From contig JAUXLO010000021.1 of assembly GCA_030623665.1 (NCBI GenBank), positions 1 to 11,894 on the forward strand: a stretch of DNA of 11,894 nt. The letters are read 5' to 3'. How positions within the stretch are numbered: position 1 is the first letter of the stretch; the number at the start of each line of letters is the position of its first letter. The position numbers and the translations under genes were made by a program. Below are positions 1 to 7,184 of this stretch, piece after piece. The notes under the pieces are model-generated. The model searched no databases and had not been told where the DNA came from. It saw nothing but the letters and a program-made list of their open reading frames with translations. This stretch comes from Planctomycetota bacterium (lineage in GTDB: Bacteria > Planctomycetota > Brocadiia > Brocadiales > Bathyanammoxibiaceae).

Positions 1-1041
1 CATGTTGAAGTCCACTATCTCGGGGATGGTCAGCTTCAGGAGCGGCAGGAATATCCGCTCGGTGGCCTTCCCCATAAAGTAGTCCTCCTGGGGCGGCTGA
101 CCCACTATGGTGGTGGGGTAGATGGGGTCTTTGCGGTGTGTGATGCAGGTGATGTGGAAGACGGGGAACTGGTCTGCCAGTGAGTAGTAGCCCGTGTGGT
201 CGCCGAATGGCCCCTCAAGCCGGGTCTCGTCAGGCTCAACGTATCCTTCGAGCACGATCTCTGCATGGGCCGGGACCTCCAGGTCTATCGTCTTGCACTT
301 GACCATTTCAACGGGTTTGTTTCTGAGGAGTCCTGCGAGCATCATCTCGTCTATATCCGGGGGCATGGGCGCGGTGGCGGCGTAGGTGATGGCCGGGTCG
401 CCACCCAGCGAGACGGCGACCTCCGTCCGCTTTCCCTCTTCTTTGTTCATGCGGAAGTGCCGGGCGCCGTCGTGGTGGGTATGCCAGTGCATGCCCGTCG
501 TCTGCCCGTCGAAGACCTGCAGCCGGTACATACCTGCGTTCCTGGTGCCGGTCTTCGGGTTCCTGGTGAAGACCGCGGGGAGGGTAATGAACCTGCCGCC
601 GTCCTTGGGCCAGCACTTTATTATGGGTAGGTTGTCCAGGGACGGGTTGTCCGTTATCACCACCTCCTGACACGGGGCGTGGCCCACCATCTTGGGCGGG
701 AAGTGGGAGAGCTTCAGCAGTGTCGGGATGAACTTCAGCTTATCTATCAGGCCGGTGGGGGTCTTGGGCCTGGTGAACTCTTCTATCTCGCGGGCTATTT
801 CATCCAGGCTGCGTCCGCCGAGGGCCAGGGACATCCTCTCGTATGAGCCCATGGCGTTTATGAGCAGCGGGACGCTGGAGCCCTTTACCTTTTCGAAGAG
901 CAGGGCGGGCCCGCCGGCCTTGGTCACCCTGTCGGTGATTTCTGTCACCTCCAGCTCAGGGTCTACCTCGACCTTGACCCTGTGCAGCTGGCCGGTCTGT
1001 TCCAGTTTCTCTATAAATTCCCTGAGGTTTTTGTAGGCCAA
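1..1041 (-). CDS. UbiD-family prenylated-FMN-dependent decarboxylase, partial (C-terminus beyond left edge)
   Basis: The N-terminal 347 residues of a UbiD-family (de)carboxylase are present; the frame is open to base 1, and whole family members are usually about 480-610 residues. UbiD enzymes use prenylated FMN, made by a UbiX partner, to remove carboxyl groups from aromatic or unsaturated acids, as in ubiquinone or menaquinone synthesis. Visible family motifs are RNAGMYR (167-173, with N168 and R173), GMHWHTHHDGARH (183-195), EIVLEG (261-266), EGPFGDHTGYY (276-286, with E276 and D281) and PEIVDFN near the cut. R173, E276 and D281 match the Arg-Glu-Glu/Asp catalytic set known from Fdc1 and UbiD. 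The start is a TTG at 1041 with GGAG five bases upstream; no ATG fits. It follows larE by 93 nt and is probably its cotranscribed neighbour. The menaquinone-pathway decarboxylase type is most likely, but the substrate cannot be read from sequence. Confidence 0.93.
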   Translation of the reverse strand, partial: MAYKNLREFIEKLEQTGQLHRVKVEVDPELEVTEITDRVTKAGGPALLFEKVKGSSVPLLINAMGSYERMSLALGGRSLDEIAREIEEFTRPKTPTGLIDKLKFIPTLLKLSHFPPKMVGHAPCQEVVITDNPSLDNLPIIKCWPKDGGRFITLPAVFTRNPKTGTRNAGMYRLQVFDGQTTGMHWHTHHDGARHFRMNKEEGKRTEVAVSLGGDPAITYAATAPMPPDIDEMMLAGLLRNKPVEMVKCKTIDLEVPAHAEIVLEGYVEPDETRLEGPFGDHTGYYSLADQFPVFHITCITHRKDPIYPTTIVGQPPQEDYFMGKATERIFLPLLKLTIPEIVDFNM

Positions 1042-1134
1042 CGTTGCTCCTTTTTTACTGGCTTGACGGGTGGTGTGTCAGCCACGCCTCGCACTACTAA
1101 AATCTCTTAAGGAAAAGGTGTAGAAACAGGTCTC

Positions 1135-1947
1135 TTATTTTTCCAAGACCTCGTTCATGCTGCCGGTGCGGTATCCCTGGAGGTCGAGGGTGACGTACGT
1201 GTAGCCTATCTCCTTCAGTTTGTCTGTTATTGCGTGTCGCTTCTCGAGCGCCAGTGAAAAGTCCTCGGGCATAAGCTCCAGCCTGGCGATAGTGCCGTGG
1301 TGGCGTACGCGGAACTGTCTGAGGCCCATTTGCCTGAGAAAGTCCTCTGCGGCGGAGACCTTTGCAAGGTTTTCCATGGTGATTTCCTCGCCGTAGGGGA
1401 AGCGGCTGGACATGCAGGCGTATGAGGGCTTGTCCCACGTTGACAGGCCGAGTTCCTCTGAGGCCCTGCGTATATCCGCTTTGGTCATGCCCGCCTCCTT
1501 AAGCGGGCTGCGTATGCCCAGCTCTTGGGCGGCCTTGGAGCCGGGCCTGTAGTCACTTGTGTCGTCCAGGTTTGCGCCGTCCACTACGCTGGCGTATCCT
1601 TCCCTGCCGGCGATGTCTTTTAATTTCTCGAATAGTTCAGACTTGCAGAAGTAGCATCTTTCGGGCGGATTTTGGCTGAATCCTTCAATCTCCAGCTCCT
1701 TTGTCTCGATGATCAGGTGGGTGATGCCGATCTCCCTGGCGAGTCTTTTGGCTGATTCAAGCTCATGGGCGGGGTAGGTCTCAGAGCTTGCGGTGACCGC
1801 CAGCGCCTTCTCTCCCAGGATGTCGCTGCTGAGTTTGGCCAGGAGGGCGCTGTCTACACCTCCCGAGAACGCGACTACCACGCTGTCCAGCTCGCTTATA
1901 ATGCCCTTGAGCGTGTCTAGTTTTCCGTTTGGTTTCTTATGCTTCAA
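1135..1947 (-). CDS. larE: LarE-type ATP-dependent sulfur transferase (PP-loop)
   Basis: This 270-residue protein has the N-terminal PP-loop SGGVDS (28-33), which binds ATP and adenylates substrate, and the LarE hallmarks PPERCYFCK (94-102) and WDKPSYACMSSRFPYG (171-186). LarE inserts sulfur into pyridinium-3,5-dicarboxylate mononucleotide, derived from nicotinic acid adenine dinucleotide, to make the nickel-pincer cofactor of lactate racemase and related enzymes. The lactobacillus enzyme sacrifices one cysteine. Here C98, C101 and C178 give the three-cysteine pattern of the Fe-S cluster LarE subtype, which is inferred to use a cluster-bound sulfide catalytically. The start is TTG at 1947; no ATG or GTG lies upstream in frame before a stop, and no strong Shine-Dalgarno sequence is visible. 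It lies 63 nt after nadA. larA, larB and larC are not in the window. Because related PP-loop enzymes exist, the exact substrate remains inferred. Confidence 0.93.
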   Translation of the reverse strand: MKHKKPNGKLDTLKGIISELDSVVVAFSGGVDSALLAKLSSDILGEKALAVTASSETYPAHELESAKRLAREIGITHLIIETKELEIEGFSQNPPERCYFCKSELFEKLKDIAGREGYASVVDGANLDDTSDYRPGSKAAQELGIRSPLKEAGMTKADIRRASEELGLSTWDKPSYACMSSRFPYGEEITMENLAKVSAAEDFLRQMGLRQFRVRHHGTIARLELMPEDFSLALEKRHAITDKLKEIGYTYVTLDLQGYRTGSMNEVLEK

Positions 1948-2010
1948 CGCTGGGAGTTTCCTGCCGAGGTCCGTGTATGTAGTAAAAGTGTCCCAAGAGA
2001 TTATTTGAAG

Positions 2011-2946
2011 CTACGTCTTCAGGGCGGGGCTGTGTTCTGAAAGTTCCAGCATTTTTTCTATAGCCAGTCTTGCCCTTTCTGCCACGTCTTCAGGCACGGT
2101 GACCTCATTTTCTGCGTCCATATCCTCAAGGCACCACAGCACCTTCTCGAGGGTGTTCTTTTTCATGTTAGGGCATGTTGCCTGTTCGGTGGTCTGTATA
2201 AACGTCTTCTCGGGGCTTTCTTTTTTCAGGCGGTGTATTATCCCGTTTTCCGTGCCCACTATAATCTCTTTGGCGTCTGATTCCCGGCAGTATTTGGCGA
2301 TGCGGGTGGTACTGGCGACGAGGTCGGCCAGTTCAATAACGTCCCCTGTGCACTCGGGGTGTACCACCACCTTTGCGTTTGGATATTCTTGTTTGCGTTT
2401 CTCGATGTTCTGGGCCAGGATGCGGTGGTGTGTGGGGCAGAAGCCCGGCCAGAAGGTCATCTTCCTGTCCAGTTTTGAGGAGACATAGGCCCCGAGGCTC
2501 TTGTCCGGCACGAAGAGAATATCCTCCTCTTCGGGGATGGACGAGACTATTCTCTCTGCATTAGAGGAGGTGCAACATATGTCGCTCTCGGCCTTTACGG
2601 CGGCGGTAGTATTGACGTAGCAGACTACCTTCATGTCGGGATTTTCGGACTTCTTTTTTTTGAGCCCCTCAGCCGTTATCATGTCAGCCATGGGGCAGCC
2701 GGACTGCGGGTCAGGTAGCAGGACGGTCTTCTCAGGGCTCAGGATGGCTGCCGTCTCAGCCATAAAGTGTACGCCGCAAAAGACTATTACGTCTGCATCA
2801 GTCCCTGCGGCCTGCTGGGACAGACCCAGCGAGTCGCCGGTGAAGTCGGCTATGTCCTGTATTTCGCCCCTCTGGTAGTTATGGGCGAGTATAACGGCGT
2901 TATGATCCTTTTTTAGTTCTTCTATCTTCCTTGCGATACTTTGCAT
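2011..2946 (-). CDS. nadA: Quinolinate synthase NadA
   Basis: This enzyme condenses iminoaspartate (from NadB) with dihydroxyacetone phosphate to quinolinate, the first pyridine of de novo NAD synthesis, using a [4Fe-4S] cluster in the cytosol. The 311-residue product contains AHNYQ (21-25), DFTGDSL (34-40), SGCPMAD (82-88), NTT (112-114), FCPTHH (169-174), HPECTGD (197-203), GTENGIIH (231-238) and CPNMKKNTLE (258-267). C84, C170 and C258 correspond to the three cluster cysteines (C81, C168 and C254) of the Thermotoga enzyme. I chose ATG 2946, which has GAGGG about 8 nt upstream, over a TTG at 2994 that would add 16 residues but has no ribosome site. It is the first gene of a likely nadA-larE-ubiD transcript. 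nadB and nadC are not in the window. Confidence 0.97.
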   Translation of the reverse strand: MQSIARKIEELKKDHNAVILAHNYQRGEIQDIADFTGDSLGLSQQAAGTDADVIVFCGVHFMAETAAILSPEKTVLLPDPQSGCPMADMITAEGLKKKKSENPDMKVVCYVNTTAAVKAESDICCTSSNAERIVSSIPEEEDILFVPDKSLGAYVSSKLDRKMTFWPGFCPTHHRILAQNIEKRKQEYPNAKVVVHPECTGDVIELADLVASTTRIAKYCRESDAKEIIVGTENGIIHRLKKESPEKTFIQTTEQATCPNMKKNTLEKVLWCLEDMDAENEVTVPEDVAERARLAIEKMLELSEHSPALKT

Positions 2947-3009
2947 ACATAAGCCCTCTGCGGAGAAACATGTTAATGGATAAAACGCCTTCAAAAGATA
3001 TAAGTAATA

Positions 3010-3039
3010 ATCATACCAGAATTTAGCCCGTTTTTACAA
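3010..3039 (-). promoter_or_regulatory. Probable sigma-70 promoter for nadA-larE-ubiD (extended -10)
   Basis: On the minus strand a -35 TTGTAA (3039-3034), an 18-nt spacer and a -10 TATGAT (3015-3010) lie upstream of nadA. A TGG immediately before the hexamer supplies an extended -10 (TGn). Transcription would begin near 3003, giving a leader of about 57 nt before ATG 2946. Called by eye against the sigma-70 consensus. Confidence 0.6.
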
Positions 3040-3051
3040 GGCTTTTCCCTG

Positions 3052-3080
3052 TTGACAGGTAGATTGCCTCGGACTATGAT
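3052..3080 (+). promoter_or_regulatory. Probable sigma-70 promoter for the histidine kinase/response regulator operon
   Basis: A perfect TTGACA (3052-3057), a 17-nt spacer and TATGAT (3075-3080) sit 34 nt before the kinase ATG. An AAAGGG ribosome site follows at 3102-3107, 7 nt from ATG 3115. The spacing and near-consensus hexamers suggest constitutive expression of the sensor pair. It diverges from the nadA promoter; the two -35 boxes are only 12 nt apart. Confidence 0.7.
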
Positions 3081-3114
3081 TTTATTCTAACTCTTTAAAA
3101 GAAAGGGATTGTAG

Positions 3115-5250
3115 ATGCCGCTGTACGATTTAGTCTCTCTGACGGGATTCCTGGCCGGAAGTGTCCTCCACGTGGTCCTTTTGGTCCTTATCTATCAGAG
3201 GAAGAATAAGACGCCGAGCGAACTGGCCTTCTTTTTCCTGGTAGTGACGGTGACTATGTGGAATGTGGGCAATACCATAAGCATCTTCAGCATGATGCTG
3301 TTTGGGAGAAGTGTTTCGTCTATTAATTATGTGGCGGACGCCGTTGCCTACATTGGCATCGGGTTTATTCCCAGCCTGCTCCTCCACACGGCGACCCTTT
3401 ATCTGACTGAGAGGGGTATGCACATGAGCAAGAAGCTCCAACGGTTTATAACCGTTGTGGTTTATCTGCCTGTGCTGCCCTTTTCCGTGGCCGTCAGGGA
3501 GATGGTTTTTTCCACCGAACCTTATCTGTTTACGGCAGTCATGCCATTTGTGAAGCCCTTTGTGGTGTGGCTGATGATTTCCCTGGGGGTGGCAGCACTT
3601 ATATCCTACAAGGTTTCCAGACTTGCAGATGACCCGGAAGACCAGAGGTTTCATGTATACATCTCCTGGGTGCTTGTTTCTGTCGCCACCTTTATCGGGT
3701 TTATAGTGCTCCTGGAGGGTAGGCACCTCTCTTACGTGGGCGACTACTTCGTGCTGGCTGCCATGTTGTCGTCGATATTTCCCAGCATAATCTTTTCCTA
3801 TTTTGTGTACCGTTTTAACTACATGGAATTTGTGCTGAGGAGGAGCGTTTTTTATTCATTCCTCACACTGATACTTGTATGTCTCTATTATTTTGGGATA
3901 AGTCAATTCTCAAGATACATGGATAAACATTATGATGTAAATCCCAGGGTGCTTGAGGCTACCCTCGTTATTGCCTTGGTGTTCTGGTTTCCAAAGCTGA
4001 AGGAGAAGCTGCAGGACCTTATGAGGACGCTCTTGTTCAGGAGGGTTGCCGACAGCGAGTACCTGTTGACGGATCTCAGTCACAGCATCGCAGAGGATTC
4101 GTTGGTTGATATTCCGAAACTCCTTGGCTACGTGACGAAGGCTATAAAGAACGCCACAGGGGCAAAGAAGGCGAAACTTCTACTCTTCAAGGGTGGTAAG
4201 GTTCAGATGTTTGGGGATAGCAACAACCGGACGCTTACTCCGAAGGATGTGGGTAACATTGTCAAGTATTTTGCCACAGGCGAGCTCGCTGTGCTGGAAA
4301 GGCCTGAGACCAAGGACGTTAATATCGTGGGTGAGATGAAGTCTCTCGATATCCATTATGTACTTCCGGTATTTGAAGAGAGGAGCCTGATTGGGCTCTT
4401 GTGCCTTGACAAGTCAGCCAAGGGTTTCCCCCTGCCGGCGGACAACCTCAAGCAACTATTGATAATCGCTAACCAGATATCCTCTGCCCTGGCCAAGGCC
4501 AAGCTGATAGATGAGAAGCTTCAGCTGGAAAGAAAGATGATGGAGAGTGAGAAGCTCCTGAGTTTGGGGAGACTTTCCGCCAGCGTGGCCCACGAGGTCA
4601 AGAACCCCTTGAGTTCCATAAAAGCGATTGTTCAGGTGCTGAGAGAGGATGCCAGGTGGGGCGAGAAGAGCAGGGATGCGCTTTCTATCATTGTAGACGA
4701 GGTGGATAGGCTCACCAAGGTTGTTAACCAGCTCCTGCAGTTTTCGAGACCGGCAGGGGACAAGAGGCAAAGCTACAGGCTTTCCGACGTGCTCTCAGGT
4801 GTATTGCTTGTACTGAGACATGAGGCCAGAAGGAACGGCGTGACCATTAACCAGAACGTCTCTGAAGATATTCCGCTCATTAATGCAGAGGAGGGGGCGT
4901 TACAGGAGATATTTTTTAACCTTATACACAATGGCATACAGGCCATGCCTGACGGGGGAACACTGTCTATAACTGCCGATGCTGACAGAAGCAATGGATT
5001 GGGGATAAGGGTAACGGATACCGGGTCAGGCATGTCGGCAGAATCGGTAGACAAGATATTCGAGCCGTTTTACACCACAAAGCAGACTGGTACGGGCCTG
5101 GGGCTTTCCATTGTGAAGAAGCACCTGGAAGGGATGGGTGGGAGTGTGGTGGTCGAAAGCGGCCCTGTGGGGACGAGTTTTGTGGTGAAGCTGCCCCTTC
5201 AAGAGGACCCTGTATCAGCGTCTGCGGCAAACAGATGGGGAAGGAAATAA
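3115..5250 (+). CDS. Membrane-bound sensor histidine kinase (multi-TM, GAF, HisKA, HATPase_c)
   Basis: This 711-residue sensor kinase autophosphorylates on histidine and passes phosphate to a response regulator, almost certainly the product of the next gene. Residues 1-300 hold about eight or nine hydrophobic segments (near 9-27, 37-60, 73-97, 109-128, 141-165, 181-201, 211-232, 244-262 and 279-293), a 7TM-like or larger input module without a large periplasmic domain. Residues about 315-465 look like a GAF domain, followed by a helical linker. The DHp motif is AHEVKNPLSS (492-501) with H493 as phosphoacceptor. The ATPase domain has the N box HNGIQA (605-610), G1 DTGSGM (635-640), F box IFEPFYTT (648-655) and G2 GTGLGL (659-664). 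The multi-TM/GAF/NtrB-like layout resembles PrsK of exosortase/PEP-CTERM systems, but no exosortase gene is in the window, so I leave it unnamed. The signal sensed is unknown. Confidence 0.95.
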   Translation: MPLYDLVSLTGFLAGSVLHVVLLVLIYQRKNKTPSELAFFFLVVTVTMWNVGNTISIFSMMLFGRSVSSINYVADAVAYIGIGFIPSLLLHTATLYLTERGMHMSKKLQRFITVVVYLPVLPFSVAVREMVFSTEPYLFTAVMPFVKPFVVWLMISLGVAALISYKVSRLADDPEDQRFHVYISWVLVSVATFIGFIVLLEGRHLSYVGDYFVLAAMLSSIFPSIIFSYFVYRFNYMEFVLRRSVFYSFLTLILVCLYYFGISQFSRYMDKHYDVNPRVLEATLVIALVFWFPKLKEKLQDLMRTLLFRRVADSEYLLTDLSHSIAEDSLVDIPKLLGYVTKAIKNATGAKKAKLLLFKGGKVQMFGDSNNRTLTPKDVGNIVKYFATGELAVLERPETKDVNIVGEMKSLDIHYVLPVFEERSLIGLLCLDKSAKGFPLPADNLKQLLIIANQISSALAKAKLIDEKLQLERKMMESEKLLSLGRLSASVAHEVKNPLSSIKAIVQVLREDARWGEKSRDALSIIVDEVDRLTKVVNQLLQFSRPAGDKRQSYRLSDVLSGVLLVLRHEARRNGVTINQNVSEDIPLINAEEGALQEIFFNLIHNGIQAMPDGGTLSITADADRSNGLGIRVTDTGSGMSAESVDKIFEPFYTTKQTGTGLGLSIVKKHLEGMGGSVVVESGPVGTSFVVKLPLQEDPVSASAANRWGRK

Positions 5251-5253
5251 GGA

Positions 5254-6654
5254 ATGGGCGTTCCGTCTATACTTATAGTGGATGATGAAAAAGGCGCCAG
5301 GTTTGGGATAAAGATGGCCCTGGAAAAGGACGGGTACATCGTCCATGAGGCCGCAAGCGGTCAGGAGGCGTTGCGGATTATAGACACGAGATGTCCCGGA
5401 CTTGTCTTTTTAGATATTAACATGCCGGAGATGGACGGGCTTGAGGTGTTAGGGAAGGTGAGGGAGGTAGATACCTCGCCTTTAGTGGTTATGGTAACTG
5501 CTCACGGCTCAGAGAGGATAGCTGTAGAGGCCATGAAGAAGGGTGCTTACGACTATCTGGCAAAGCCCTTCGAGATAGACGAACTGAGGCTTATTGCCAA
5601 GAATGCCATGGAGAATCTGGCCCTTAGGGACGAAAACAAGCGTCTGAGGTCACAGCTGGAGAGTCTCGACGCTATGGGTGAGATTATAGGCAAGACGGAG
5701 GCCATAAAGGATGTATTTACCAGGATTGAGAAGATCTCGGCCACAGACGTCACTGTGCTTATACTGGGTGAGAGTGGCAGCGGGAAGGGACTGGTGGCGC
5801 GTGAGATACATAAGAGGAGCAAGCGTTCAAAGGGACCTCTCGTGGTGATGAATTGTGCTGCCGTGCCCGACACGCTTATCGAGAGTGAGCTATTTGGTCA
5901 CGAGAAGGGGGCCTTTACCGGAGCGGCGGGCAGGCGCATCGGGAAGTTCGAGCAGGCCAATGGCGGCACCTTACTCCTTGACGAGGTGGGGGACATGAGC
6001 ATTAGCACGCAGTCCAAGCTCCTTAGGGCAATTGAGGAACAAAGTTTTGAGAGGCTGGGGGGTGAAGAAACGTTGAGCGTGGATGTGCGCGTGATTAGTG
6101 CCACTAATAAAGACCTTTGTGAGGAGATAAAGGCGGGGAATTTCCGTGAAGACCTTTACTACAGGCTGAAGGTTGTAGAGATAGTGCTGCCCGCGTTGAG
6201 GCAGCGTCGGAATGATATACCGCTGCTGGTGCACCACTTCCTGGAGCTTTTCTCAGGGAAGCATGATAAGGACATAAGGAGCGTATCGAAGGACGTCATG
6301 CATTTGGTGATGTCTTATGACTGGCCGGGTAATGTGCGGCAATTGGCCAACATGATAGAGAGTGCGGTTGTACTGGCGGGGGATTCTGTTCTTGTCATGG
6401 AGGACCTTTCAGGTGAATTAAAGGATTCCCAGGCACCATCGGCCCACATGCCGGACATAGATTATGACCTCTCCTTTAAGGAGGCGAAGAAGAGGGCGGT
6501 GGAGGCCTTTGAGAGGGAGTTTATCACCAGGAGTTTGGGTGAGCACAAGGGCAATATCACGCGCACTGCAAGCACGCTCGGTATGCACCGCCAGGCCCTG
6601 CAACAGAAGATAAAGGAACTCAGGCTGCGAGAGCAGGCAGGGGTACAGGGATAA
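5254..6654 (+). CDS. Sigma-54-dependent NtrC-class response regulator
   Basis: A 466-residue transcription activator with three domains. The receiver (1-120) has D10, D11, phosphoacceptor D54 (FLDINMPEMDG), T82 and K104. The AAA+ domain (about 143-380) shows Walker A GESGSGKG (172-179), the sigma-54-contacting GAFTGA loop (219-224), Walker B LLDEVGD (241-247) and DWPGNVRQL (356-364). A Fis-type helix-turn-helix lies at about 430-458. On phosphorylation it should oligomerise at enhancers and open sigma-54 promoters. ATG 5254 lies 3 nt after the kinase stop, with AAGGA 8 nt upstream, so the pair is cotranscribed and probably translationally coupled. All catalytic motifs are intact. I found no convincing -24/-12 element in the intergenic regions here, so targets are probably elsewhere. 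It could be PrsR-like (PEP-CTERM regulation) or another NtrC homologue; the regulon cannot be deduced. Confidence 0.96.
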   Translation: MGVPSILIVDDEKGARFGIKMALEKDGYIVHEAASGQEALRIIDTRCPGLVFLDINMPEMDGLEVLGKVREVDTSPLVVMVTAHGSERIAVEAMKKGAYDYLAKPFEIDELRLIAKNAMENLALRDENKRLRSQLESLDAMGEIIGKTEAIKDVFTRIEKISATDVTVLILGESGSGKGLVAREIHKRSKRSKGPLVVMNCAAVPDTLIESELFGHEKGAFTGAAGRRIGKFEQANGGTLLLDEVGDMSISTQSKLLRAIEEQSFERLGGEETLSVDVRVISATNKDLCEEIKAGNFREDLYYRLKVVEIVLPALRQRRNDIPLLVHHFLELFSGKHDKDIRSVSKDVMHLVMSYDWPGNVRQLANMIESAVVLAGDSVLVMEDLSGELKDSQAPSAHMPDIDYDLSFKEAKKRAVEAFEREFITRSLGEHKGNITRTASTLGMHRQALQQKIKELRLREQAGVQG

Positions 6655-6722
6655 AGACATCTTGTGGCCCCTATGTTTATAAATTCCCTGCAACTAATCC
6701 GTAAGGGGGGCAGACGGCCGGT

Positions 6723-7184
6723 CTATGGGGAGGTAGGGAGGTCCAGTATCAAAGGGACTTCTTTACAGTCCGGGAACTTGTGGCACTTCACGCATTCCGT
6801 CCATATTTTATGGGGCAGTTCCTCTTTCTCCACAAGGCGGAAGTCGAGGCGCTGGAAGAATTCTGGTATATAGGTCAGCACAAATAGCTTACTTACCCCC
6901 AGCGCTGTCGCCTCTTCAACGCATTTTTTTACCAGTCCTTTACCTATGCCCTTTCCCTGAAGGGGTTCTTTTACCGCCAGCGACTTTATTTCAGAAAGGT
7001 CCTTCCAGAAGACATGGAGGGCTACACAACCCACTAGCTGCCCGTTTTCTAAGTAGACGAAGTAGTCCCTGATATTCTCATATATCTCCTGGAGTGAGCG
7101 GGGCAGCATTAGGTCCTCTTCCGCAAAGTGGTTGATGACTCTGAGGATGTCTTCCGTATCCGATATAATTGCCTTTCTAATCAT
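6723..7184 (-). CDS. GNAT N-acetyltransferase, short ArgA-like (probable N-acetylglutamate synthase)
   Basis: A 153-residue single-domain GNAT enzyme that would transfer acetyl from acetyl-CoA to an amine. The acetyl-CoA pyrophosphate loop is QGKGIGKG (76-83), preceded by the beta-4 strand EIKSLAVKE (65-73). The phrase MLPRSLQEIYENIRDYFVY (26-44) and the C-terminal YIPEFF...LPHKIWTECVKC region are typical of short stand-alone ArgA-like proteins, which lack the kinase-like domain of classical ArgA and make N-acetylglutamate for arginine synthesis. C131, C134 and C140 form a CxxC-x5-C tail that could bind metal. The ATG overlaps the stop of the TatD/radical SAM gene by 4 nt, so translation is probably coupled. 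No other arginine gene is nearby, so the N-acetylglutamate role rests on family resemblance. Confidence 0.85.
   Translation of the reverse strand: MIRKAIISDTEDILRVINHFAEEDLMLPRSLQEIYENIRDYFVYLENGQLVGCVALHVFWKDLSEIKSLAVKEPLQGKGIGKGLVKKCVEEATALGVSKLFVLTYIPEFFQRLDFRLVEKEELPHKIWTECVKCHKFPDCKEVPLILDLPTSP

Noticed and set aside
196..673. Open frames of 94-144 residues on both strands over the left-edge gene
   Set aside because: The frame running minus from 1041 to 1 is continuously open and carries UbiD motifs throughout, so these are shadows.
3130..3726. 198-residue open frame on the minus strand under the kinase gene
   Set aside because: It lies wholly inside the clearly coding kinase frame, is rich in His, Gln and Lys without any known motif, and has no ribosome site or promoter. 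It is a frame shadow.
6655..6722. Possible bidirectional terminator between the convergent response regulator and acetyltransferase genes
   Set aside because: CCCCT and AGGGG segments could pair only across a loop of more than 30 nt, and no T-tract follows on either strand.
6781..6793. TGGCAC resembling a sigma-54 -24 element
   Set aside because: The GC that follows is at the wrong distance (8 rather than 10 bases between GG and GC), and the site is inside the acetyltransferase coding sequence.
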